From NCBI GenBank assembly GCA_020354085.1, contig CP070641.1, positions 2,128,231 to 2,133,504 of the forward strand: 5,274 nt of DNA, given 5' to 3'. The position numbers and the translations under genes were made by a program. The notes beneath the pieces are model-generated. The model saw nothing but the letters and a program-made list of their open reading frames with translations. It did no database searches and was not told the DNA's origin. This DNA is from Pseudomonadota bacterium (GTDB lineage: Bacteria > Pseudomonadota > Gammaproteobacteria > Acidiferrobacterales > Sulfurifustaceae). Numbering within the stretch: position 1 is the stretch's first letter; every line of letters begins with the position of its first letter. This document shows, piece by piece, positions 1 through 5,274 of this stretch.

Positions 1-1
1 G

Positions 2-292
2 AAGTATCGCCACATCCGCGTGTTCGGCAATCAACACTATTACAGTCTCAACTACATCGACCAGAAGCTCGAGATGGCCTATGCCGTGCCGGATGCCAAC
101 GGCGGCAAGTGGCCGAAGATCATAGTTCAGGATTGCGGCATCGAGCCGCGCCCACCGCTCGACACCGAGCTCGAATATTTCGTGCGTGCGGTGCGCACCG
201 GCGCGCAACCGCTGGTCACTGGGCGGGTCGGGCTCGAAGCGCTGCGCGTGGCGATGCTGGTAAAGGAGAAGATCCACCAATGTCTGAAGTAA
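2..292 (+). CDS. Gfo/Idh/MocA-family oxidoreductase, C-terminal fragment (5' end outside window)
   Basis: This is the last 96 codons of a gene that begins before the window. The frame is open from the first bases, and the GTG at position 20 is internal rather than a real start. The visible part matches the C-terminal region of Gfo/Idh/MocA sugar dehydrogenases: a beta strand reading RVFGNQHYYSLNY, then the typical ending in which an acidic/aromatic helix (DTELEYFVRAVRTG) is followed by P-L-V-T-G, G-L-E-A-L and a final helix. The family uses NAD(P) to oxidise or reduce sugars or sugar nucleotides in the cytoplasm; the Rossmann domain and catalytic Lys lie upstream and cannot be seen. It ends in TAA at 290-292, overlapping the start of the aminotransferase gene by 13 bp, so the two are surely co-transcribed. 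By context it may be a WbpB-like UDP-sugar 3-dehydrogenase, but the fragment alone cannot fix the substrate. Confidence 0.8.
   Translation, partial: KYRHIRVFGNQHYYSLNYIDQKLEMAYAVPDANGGKWPKIIVQDCGIEPRPPLDTELEYFVRAVRTGAQPLVTGRVGLEALRVAMLVKEKIHQCLK
263..268 (+). promoter_or_regulatory. Ribosome binding site for the DegT-family aminotransferase
   Basis: AAGGAG lies inside the end of the upstream oxidoreductase gene, 11 nt before the ATG at 280. It is the reason for choosing 280 as the start instead of the longer open frame reaching back to 109, whose extra residues are Arg/Ala-rich and look like an out-of-frame reading of the oxidoreductase. Confidence 0.6.
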
Positions 293-1395
293 AAGCGGTA
301 CCGTTTCTCGACTTGAGCACGCAATTCCGCGAGCTCGAGGCCGAGTGGCTGGACATGATCCGCGCGACCGGCGCCAAGGGCAGCTTCATCCTCGGTCCTA
401 ACGTCACCGCGTTCGAGCAGGAGTTCGCGCACTATGTCGGCGTCAAGCATGCCATCGCGGTGGCGAACGGCACTGACTCCTTGATCTTAAGTCTGCGCGC
501 GCTTGGGCTAGGGCCAGGCGACGAGGTGATCACCAGCCCGTTTACGTTTTTCGCCTCGAGCGAGGCGATCGATGTGGTTGGCGCCAAGCCAGTATTCGCC
601 GACATTGAGCCGGACAGCTTCTGTCTTGATCCAAAAGACGTGCGCACCCGCGTGACACCCAAGACGCGCGCGATTTTGCCGGTACACATCTTCGGCTATC
701 CCGCCGCGATGGATGAAATCATGGCGATCGCCCGCGAACACAAACTGGCGGTCGTTGAAGATTGCGCCCAAGCCTTTGGCGCCTCGATTGGCGACCGCGT
801 CGTGGGATCGATGGGCGACACCGGTAGCTTCAGCTTCTACCCCACGAAGGTGCTCGGCTGTTATGGCGACGGCGGCATGATCACGACCAATCGCGATGAT
901 CTCAACGATCATATCCGCCGGCTGCGTAATCATGGCGCGGTGCGTCCCTTTATCCACGTGGAGATCGGCTGCAACAGCCGCTTGGACGAAGTCCAGGCGG
1001 CGCTCCTGCGCCTGAAGCTGCGGGTGATTCAGCGCGATCTCGATGGCCGGCGCGGCGTCGCGGCGGCATATACGCAACAGCTCGCTAGTCTGCCGCTAAC
1101 GACGCCATCATTGCCAGCCAACGGTACGCATGCGTTTAATCTATTTACCGTGCGGATCCCGGATCGGCGCGATGCTGTGCGCGAGGCCTTTGCCGCCCAA
1201 CAGATCGGCTTTTCGCAGTGCTACCCGCAGGGACTGCACTTGCAGGATGTTTACCGGCGCCTCGGCTATGCGCCGGGGAGCTTGCCCGTTTGTGAAAGCG
1301 CTACCACCGAGACCCTGTCGTTACCAATTTACCCAACCCTACCTCCCGCCCACATCGACCGGGTGTGCGCGGTCCTGCGCCACGCCCTGGCATAA
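280..1395 (+). CDS. DegT/DnrJ/EryC1-family PLP-dependent sugar aminotransferase (WbpE-like)
   Basis: The 371-residue product has the usual length for this fold-type I family, which transfers an amino group, usually from glutamate, to a keto-sugar nucleotide in the cytoplasm. Visible landmarks are the N-terminal VPFLDL start, the ILGPNVTAFEQEF segment (37-49), the PLP phosphate-binding NGTDS (63-67), the cofactor-contacting EDCAQAFGA (160-168, Asp161 and Gln164), the PLP Schiff-base Lys190 in SFYPTK, the LGCYGDGG loop just after it (192-199), and NSRLDEVQAA (232-241). The LGCYGDGG and NSRLD-x-x-QAA strings resemble Pseudomonas WbpE, which makes UDP-GlcNAc3NA, and the adjoining oxidoreductase fits the WbpB step. 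The start at 280 is backed by AAGGAG and by family N-termini. All catalytic residues seem intact. The exact sugar substrate is inferred, not shown; other 3-keto or 4-keto sugar aminotransferases remain possible. Confidence 0.92.
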   Translation: MSEVKAVPFLDLSTQFRELEAEWLDMIRATGAKGSFILGPNVTAFEQEFAHYVGVKHAIAVANGTDSLILSLRALGLGPGDEVITSPFTFFASSEAIDVVGAKPVFADIEPDSFCLDPKDVRTRVTPKTRAILPVHIFGYPAAMDEIMAIAREHKLAVVEDCAQAFGASIGDRVVGSMGDTGSFSFYPTKVLGCYGDGGMITTNRDDLNDHIRRLRNHGAVRPFIHVEIGCNSRLDEVQAALLRLKLRVIQRDLDGRRGVAAAYTQQLASLPLTTPSLPANGTHAFNLFTVRIPDRRDAVREAFAAQQIGFSQCYPQGLHLQDVYRRLGYAPGSLPVCESATTETLSLPIYPTLPPAHIDRVCAVLRHALA

Positions 1396-1725
1396 ATCCA
1401 CCGCGACGCATTGGCGTCTATAGTTGAAGGAGTGATGGTTCTGCCCCGCGCGTCAAGGAGCCGGCAACCTCACGCCTGTCGCGCGATTCTCCGGCACCGG
1501 TGACCGACATTTGGCGCCAGCTGGGGTGACGCACGGCGGCCATTCCCTGGGTCTGTATCGGAGGGTCCGGATCGCGGACATCACAACTCTGATGAGGTTC
1601 TTCGGCGAATATCTGGTAAACGTGGGTGGCGGCGTGTGCCGGCAAACCGTCGTTGTTGCATTGCCGCGGGGCATGCTAATTGCACTCCAGGAACGGCTAT
1701 TCGTCGAAACAAGAACGGGGGAAAG
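1396..1725 (+). other. Intergenic region with no convincing gene
   Basis: This stretch of 330 bp separates the sugar genes from the binding-protein gene. Open frames exist on both strands, but none has a recognisable protein or a well-placed start. AAGGAG at 1427-1432 is followed by an ATG at 1435 only 2 nt later, opening a frame of just 22 codons. Local dyads are CACCGGTG (1495-1502), TGGCGCCA (1512-1519) and a 5-bp hairpin GTCCG/CGGAC (1565-1569 with 1575-1579). GCCGGCAA occurs at 1460-1467 and again at 1638-1645. A very weak sigma70-like pair is TTGTTG (1653-1658) with GCTAAT (1675-1680), 16 bp apart, which would suit the downstream gene. No clear terminator follows the aminotransferase. 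No PhoB box was seen before the PstS-like gene. Confidence 0.6.
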
Positions 1726-2679
1726 ATGTTGCAGTTCTTAGCGCGGCCACTGATCGCCGCGATCTTGACGGCATTGCTCGCGGGTGCCGCAGTCGTGGCG
1801 CGCGCCGAAGGCGGTGCCCCGCCGGTTGTCTACTCCGGTGAACAATGCCCCGAGCCACCCAGGCTGAAAGTGGCAAGCGCGGCGGTCGAGCGCCTGTCCG
1901 ATCTACGCACCGTCACTGGCGCGGGCGAGCACTTTACCTGGGTGCTGCTCGATCAGATTCGCCCGCAGCTTGAGCAGCGCTTCAATTTGCGCCTAGAGCT
2001 TATCGGCCGTGAATCGATGCTGGGCCACGGCTGCAATCAAGGCATCAAGAAAGCCAAAGAGAACCGTTCGGGCCATGAGACCTTCGGTTTCGTCTGTTGC
2101 CCGCTCACCAAGGAAGAGGTCGCCAAAGAGGGTCTCACGGTTCATCGCGTCGCCCTGGAGCCCCTGGTCATCATCGTCAACCAGGCGAACCCGATCACCG
2201 ATGTCCCACTCGACAAGGTACGCGCCGTGTTTCGCGGCGAAATACGCAATTGGAAAGAGTTGGGCGGCGCCGATCGACCCATCGTGTTGGTGTTGCGCCC
2301 GCATTGTGCCCAGCGCCCCGGGCACTGGAAGACCATCGTGCCGAGCATTGAGCAGTTCCGCAAGGATCGCATCGAGGTCAAGGCCGAGGCCGAAGTGGTG
2401 CAGGGCGTGTCGGATTTCGCCGAGGGTATCGGCACCATCGGTTCGACGTGGACGTTCGAGGAGCGCCACAAAGTCAAGGTCATCACCGTGGGCGGTGTCG
2501 CACCTACGGCCGAGAACCTAAAGGCCGGAAAGTACCCCTTCTATCAGGAGCAGTCGATCGTGACCCACGGAGCGGTGTCGCCTACGCTTGCGGGCATGAT
2601 ACGCGAGGTACAGGGCGGCGCGGCATTCCGTGCGGTAGCAAAGAAGTACGAGCTGCTGCCCGTACAGCCGCCGCACTGA
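1726..2679 (+). CDS. PstS-like periplasmic substrate-binding protein with Cys/His-rich ligand loops
   Basis: The 317-residue product begins with a Sec signal peptide (basic-poor n-region, hydrophobic 8-24, probable cut after ARA at 27), so it should be periplasmic. The ATG at 1726 is chosen because the signal peptide starts there; a GTG at 1636 would put a 30-residue Arg/Cys-rich tail before it. A G-rich run (1717-1722) lies close to the ATG, a poor ribosome site. Residues 145-181 (EPLVIIVNQANPI, then VFRGEIRNWKELGG) are the signature of the PBP-like/PstS superfamily, and 270-286 carries its C-terminal segment. Where PstS contacts phosphate, this protein has GHGCNQG (100-106), FVCCPL (122-127) and RPHCAQRPGHW (191-201). 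Cys41, 103, 124, 125 and 194 make five cysteines in the mature protein. The ligand is therefore probably not phosphate. The gene runs into the cyclase by TGATG; no ABC permease is nearby, which favours a sensory role. Confidence 0.85.
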   Translation: MLQFLARPLIAAILTALLAGAAVVARAEGGAPPVVYSGEQCPEPPRLKVASAAVERLSDLRTVTGAGEHFTWVLLDQIRPQLEQRFNLRLELIGRESMLGHGCNQGIKKAKENRSGHETFGFVCCPLTKEEVAKEGLTVHRVALEPLVIIVNQANPITDVPLDKVRAVFRGEIRNWKELGGADRPIVLVLRPHCAQRPGHWKTIVPSIEQFRKDRIEVKAEAEVVQGVSDFAEGIGTIGSTWTFEERHKVKVITVGGVAPTAENLKAGKYPFYQEQSIVTHGAVSPTLAGMIREVQGGAAFRAVAKKYELLPVQPPH

Positions 2680-4242
2680 TGCTGGTCCCGCGCACCTATC
2701 GCCTCCGTCTCATCATCTACATCGCCCTCCTGCTGAGCTTCCTGGTCGGCGTGTTGGTGTTGAGCTATCGCGCCAGCAGCGAGATCGTGCTGCGCGAAGC
2801 CGACGCCAACCTCGCACGTTTGGCGCAACAGTTGGGCGGGCAGATCAAGATCGAAGCTAGCGACCTGCTCGAGCGAGCAAAGATGGTGCGCGACAGTACG
2901 AGTTTTCAGGAATACTTGTTCATCGCCATCTCGCTCGATACCGAAACCGGCGCGCTGCGCGAACAGTTCTCGCGGCAATTCGGCTGGATGCAGATCGATC
3001 GTACTATCGTCCTTGCGCGTAACGGCCGCGCGATTTATGGCGACCAACACCGCGACTTGAGCGCGTTGCTGATTGAGCGCGGCTTGCACAAGGCGAGCGA
3101 TGAGCGGTTGCTCTACATCGACCGTGCCGACGCGGTGGAAATGGTGGCAATCGCACCGATCTACTATCGATCCCAATTACCTGGGGCTGGTGGCGGTCAC
3201 CAAAGTCCTGGGCGCGGGCTGGATGGCGCAGGTGCGCGGGATCACGGATGGCGACCTGCTGCTTGTTAAGAACGAAAAGGCCTTGGCCAGCACGCTCAAG
3301 GATCTGCCATTGGGGCAGAGATTCCCGGCAGGAGCGGAGCGCATCGATATCGGCACCGAGCCTTATGTGGTTAAGCACATCGCGCTCGGCAACGGCTTGC
3401 AGGTGGGTGAACTGTGGTTCGTGTTGTCGCAGGCCGAGCTGACCACGCGCCTCGCCGATCAGCGCAATCTGGTGCTTGGGCTGGCGGCGGGCGGCGCCCT
3501 CGCGATTCTGATCGTTGGGTTGTTGATGCTACGCAACTTCAGCGCACCGCTGACACGGCTGATCGGCGATATCCAGGCGGTGAGCGACGGGCGTTTCCCG
3601 GAAATGCCGGAGGGACATGCGCGTGATGAGATGGGCTATCTGGCCAAGCAATTCGCCGGCATGGTCAACCGTCTGCGCGACAAGCAGTCAGAAATCGCGC
3701 GTGTGCAGGCGCAGCTCGAGGAGCAGGCGACGACCGATGCGCTCACCGGTTGTTACAACCGTCACTACCTTTACGACATTTTCCCCAAGCTCTGGTCTGA
3801 GGCCATGCGCCAGGACAAGCGCTTGTCCGTGCTGCTTATCGATCTAGATCTCTTCAAGCAGGTAAACGACGAATATGGGCACCTCGCCGGTGACGAGGTA
3901 TTGCGCCAATTCGCCCAGGTGCTGAAGAGTGGCACGCGCGTGAGCGACTTCCTGTTCCGCTTAGGCGGCGAGGAGTTTCTGGTCTTGACCCAGGGGGATA
4001 TCGAAGGGGCGCAGATCATGGCAGAGAAGATCCGCGCGGCGGTGGCAGGCACCGCCACCCACCACGACGGACACACCATGCGTGTCACCGTGAGCATCGG
4101 CGTGGCGCAGGCCGAACCGAGCGACGGCCTGAAAGGCATTAGCGCCGTGTTGACGCGCGCGGACCACGCGCTTTACGCGGCGAAAGAGGCCGGTCGTGAT
4201 CGCGTGGCGGTCTACGAGGACCGTCTTCGGCGTCGCGCCTAG
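2679..4242 (+). pseudogene. Membrane diguanylate cyclase (periplasmic sensor-HAMP-GGEEF) with an apparent frameshift
   Basis: The 5' part reads from ATG 2679 in one frame to TAA 3267-3269 (196 codons), but homology-like continuity switches frame near 3168, after which the second frame runs to the stop at 4240-4242. Ignoring one base gives a 520-residue protein: TM1 at about 11-30, a periplasmic sensor region of some 230 residues (possibly Cache-like), TM2 at about 264-286, a HAMP linker with a coiled coil to about 350, and a GGDEF domain from DALTG (353). The catalytic GGEEF is at residues 429-433, the metal/substrate IDLDLF-KQVND segment is present, and RVSD at 420-423, five residues before GGEEF, is the c-di-GMP inhibitory I-site. 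It would make c-di-GMP from two GTP at the inner membrane. The start overlaps the binding-protein stop and has no visible ribosome site, implying translational coupling. The shift could be a real mutation or a sequencing error; if an error, the gene is an ordinary active cyclase. Confidence 0.85.
3159..3180 (+). other. Frameshift position within the cyclase gene
   Basis: Upstream codons read A-P-I-Y-Y up to position 3167; downstream codons in the next frame read D-P-N-Y-L-G-L from 3169. Omitting C3168 joins them as APIYYDPNYLGLVAV, a smooth periplasmic-domain sequence. The change equals one extra base or two missing bases. There is no homopolymer, no stop codon at the junction and no known slippery motif, so programmed frameshifting is not supported. 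A GATC begins at 3169. Confidence 0.75.
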
Positions 4243-4317
4243 GACAGACAGAATATCGGCGCGCGCGATGCCAGCGCCGGTTTCTCGCGTAGGTTTGGAG
4301 ATTGCGATTTGTCAATC

Positions 4318-4349
4318 GTCGCGCGGCCGGTAGCGACTCGGTATTTTTT
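4318..4349 (+). terminator. Candidate intrinsic terminator after the binding protein-cyclase operon
   Basis: A perfect 5-bp stem GTCGC/GCGAC (4318-4322 with 4333-4337) encloses a GC-rich 10-nt loop and is followed 6 nt later by a run of six T (4344-4349). The stem is short and the gap to the T-run is long, so the call is tentative. Confidence 0.3.
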
Positions 4350-4373
4350 CATCGTACGAAATGCAATCCCGAC

Positions 4374-4413
4374 AGTATTACTCTGTTGTTTTTTGTTAAC
4401 GGTTTGTAATACT
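4374..4413. repeat. Perfect 8-bp inverted repeat AGTATTAC / GTAATACT with 24-bp spacer
   Basis: The arms at 4374-4381 and 4406-4413 are exact reverse complements and stand 32 bp apart centre to centre, about three helical turns, so both would face the same side of the DNA. The spacer is T-rich and includes the palindrome GTTAAC (4395-4400). It lies 170 bp before the cupredoxin start codon. It may be an operator for a dimeric or paired regulator, or an RNA stem with a large loop; no known regulator is recognised. Confidence 0.5.
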
Positions 4414-4571
4414 TCCACCCGCTCACAACAAGGAAAACGAGACAGGGAAATCACCCCTCTCGCGCCACAAAAAAGAAAAGCGCGAGGCTGAATCAAGAAC
4501 AACTTGCACACTAGTGGATGGTGGCCCGGCGGTAAGAGCCACCCAGTATTGTCAGTTGTAGCTTTTCGAGC

Positions 4572-4578
4572 GAGGTGA
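4572..4578 (+). promoter_or_regulatory. Strong ribosome binding site for the cupredoxin gene
   Basis: GAGGTGA is a seven-base match to the 16S anti-Shine-Dalgarno complement, with the GAGG core 7 nt before ATG 4583. An in-frame TAG at 4559-4561 rules out any longer start. Confidence 0.75.
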
Positions 4579-4582
4579 GGAA

Positions 4583-5274
4583 ATGAGGCGTTCCGGCATT
4601 ACGGCGCGCACGCGCCGTCGGTTGTGTTTGGCTGTCCTTCCGTTGTTATCGTTATTCCCTCCGTTTGTTCACGCTGCGAGTTACACCTTTTATGTCGAGC
4701 AAGGCACGTTGACCGTTAATGGCGCGGGCGGCGCGACGCTCAATGTTTGGGGTTACACGACAAGCCCCGGCGCCCCGCCCATGATTCCGGGACCAAAAAT
4801 TGAGGCGCGCGAAAACGAGACGGTGAGCGTGACGGTGCACAACCGTCGCAGCCAACCACACAACTTTGTCGTACGCGGTCTGACGACCGACACCGGTTCC
4901 ATCCCCGCCGGCGGAGCGAAGACTTATACCTTCACGCCCACCAAGGGCGGCACTTATCTGTACTCCGATACGCTCAATAGCAACATCAATCGCGCCATGG
5001 GTCTTTACGGTGCGGTGGTGGTCCGCCCTGCGGATGGCAGCAAGCGCACCTGGACTGGCGGGCGCACATTCAATTTCGAGCGCACCTGGGTGGTATCGGA
5101 CATGGACAAGCCGCGCTGGAATGACGTCGCCAGCCGAGGCGGCACTGTCAACACCAGCGCGTACAAGCCGAACTACTTCTTGATGAACGGCCAAGGCGGA
5201 TTCGATGGTATGCACGATCCCAACTCGGTGCTGGAAGGCAGGACTGGCGAAACCGGACTGGTGCGTATCGTCAA
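4583..5274 (+). CDS. Exported multicopper-oxidase-like cupredoxin protein, N-terminal part (3' end outside window)
   Basis: The first 230 codons are present and the frame is open to the window edge. An Arg-rich n-region (MRRSGITARTRRR) and hydrophobic stretch (14-28) form a Sec signal peptide, probably cut after VHA at 31; no twin-Arg motif of Tat type is clear. Residues 33-149 resemble the first plastocyanin-like domain of multicopper oxidases (Cu-oxidase_3 type): MIPGPKIEARENETVSVTVHN, then GTYLYSDT (123-130) and MGLYGAVVV (139-147). Residues 197-203 (NYFLMNG) resemble the start of the second domain. The usual copper-ligand motifs are changed: HWHG-like becomes QPHNF (only His93), and YHSH-like becomes YSDT. 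Copper could still bind in later domains outside the window. The family includes laccases, copper/metal oxidases and copper nitrite reductases; which one this is cannot be told here. It starts its own transcription unit, 340 bp after the cyclase. Confidence 0.82.
   Translation, partial: MRRSGITARTRRRLCLAVLPLLSLFPPFVHAASYTFYVEQGTLTVNGAGGATLNVWGYTTSPGAPPMIPGPKIEARENETVSVTVHNRRSQPHNFVVRGLTTDTGSIPAGGAKTYTFTPTKGGTYLYSDTLNSNINRAMGLYGAVVVRPADGSKRTWTGGRTFNFERTWVVSDMDKPRWNDVASRGGTVNTSAYKPNYFLMNGQGGFDGMHDPNSVLEGRTGETGLVRIV
4601..4618. repeat. Perfect GC-rich dyad at the start of the cupredoxin coding region
   Basis: ACGGCGCG at 4601-4608 and CGCGCCGT at 4611-4618 are exact reverse complements separated by CA. 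In RNA this gives a 7-bp stem with a 4-nt loop beginning 16 nt after the start codon, covering codons 7-12 of the signal peptide. It could damp translation initiation or simply reflect the Thr/Ala/Arg codons used there. Confidence 0.5.

Larger units (their letters stand above)
4243..4582 (+). other. Intergenic region with AT-rich core and several inverted repeats
   Basis: No gene is supported in this 340-bp stretch between the cyclase and the cupredoxin gene. The segment from about 4340 to 4445 is much richer in A and T than the flanking genes. It contains a candidate terminator, an 8-bp inverted repeat (listed separately) and a 7-bp dyad CTCGCGC/GCGCGAG (4459-4465 with 4480-4486) around an A-rich 14-nt loop. 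A GC-rich 6-bp stem CGGCGC/GCGCCG (4257-4262 with 4274-4279) followed by TTT could be another weak terminator just after the cyclase stop. A TTG-initiated 60-codon frame (4309-4491) has a hydrophobic middle but no ribosome site. No good sigma70 -35/-10 pair was found for the downstream gene. Confidence 0.6.

Noticed and set aside
1427..1503. A 22-codon leader-like frame after AAGGAG.
   Set aside because: The ribosome site is only 2 nt from the ATG, the peptide is unremarkable, and no attenuator structure follows.
1418..1674. Two overlapping minus-strand frames in the gap after the aminotransferase.
   Set aside because: Arg/Pro/Ala-rich translations typical of non-coding GC-rich DNA, with no start signals.
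1631..1700. Possible GEMM-type c-di-GMP riboswitch before the binding protein-cyclase operon (GGCAAACC at 1641-1648 and ATTGCACTCC at 1679-1688 recall parts of the Vc2 aptamer).
   Set aside because: The core GGGACGCAAAGCC segment and the GAAA tetraloop are missing and the fragments are not in a foldable aptamer order, so the likeness is taken as chance.
1511..1741. A 76-codon + strand frame in the gap before the binding-protein gene.
   Set aside because: No ribosome site or recognisable protein, and it overlaps the well-supported start of the binding protein in another frame.
3159..3180. Programmed ribosomal frameshifting to make two cyclase products.
   Set aside because: There is no slippery sequence, no nearby stop in the original frame and no stimulatory structure; a mutation or sequencing error explains it more simply.
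4459..4486. The CTCGCGC/GCGCGAG dyad as a terminator.
   Set aside because: No T-run follows the stem on either strand; the A/T-rich part is in the loop.
4309..4491. A 60-codon frame with a hydrophobic middle ending in LLTVC, resembling a small lipoprotein.
   Set aside because: It needs a TTG start with no ribosome site, has no basic Met-led n-region next to the hydrophobic part, Val before Cys is a poor lipobox, and it lies over the terminator-like and repeat sequences.
4652..5215. A 187-codon minus-strand frame opposite the cupredoxin gene.
   Set aside because: It mirrors a clearly coding + strand gene with signal peptide, strong ribosome site and domain motifs; its own translation shows no domain.

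Overview
The window is a GC-rich, densely coded stretch of bacterial chromosome. Tat- or TonB-type markers are absent, but Sec signal peptides, a periplasmic binding protein and an inner-membrane HAMP-GGEEF enzyme point to a Gram-negative organism, most likely a proteobacterium (inference from protein style and codon use; no rRNA or other marker is present). All supported genes lie on the + strand. The window holds two complete genes, one gene that is broken by an apparent frameshift, and two genes cut by the window edges.

Region 1 (1-1395): the tail of a Gfo/Idh/MocA-type NAD(P)-dependent oxidoreductase overlaps by 13 bp a complete DegT/DnrJ/EryC1 PLP-dependent aminotransferase. The pair matches the sugar dehydrogenase plus sugar aminotransferase step used to make amino-sugar nucleotides for surface polysaccharide (the WbpB/WbpE type of arrangement). 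Region 2 (1396-1725) is a roughly 330-bp gap with no convincing gene.

Region 3 (1726-4242): a secreted PstS-like periplasmic binding protein is followed, with a TGATG stop/start overlap, by a membrane-bound diguanylate cyclase (TM, periplasmic sensor, TM, HAMP, GGEEF). The reading frame of the cyclase shifts near position 3168, yet both halves are well preserved. No permease or ATPase accompanies the binding protein here, so the pair reads as a ligand-sensing c-di-GMP signalling module rather than a transporter. The binding protein carries Cys/His residues in the loops where PstS proteins normally hold phosphate, so its ligand is probably not phosphate.

Region 4 (4243-4582) is a 340-bp intergenic stretch, noticeably AT-richer in its middle, with a candidate terminator, an 8-bp inverted repeat with 24-bp spacing, and a strong ribosome binding site at its end. 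Region 5 (4583-end): the first 230 codons of an exported multicopper-oxidase-like cupredoxin protein whose first domain appears to have lost the usual copper-binding histidines. The most interesting items are the Cys-rich binding protein coupled to a cyclase, the frameshift, and the degenerate cupredoxin with its structured upstream region.
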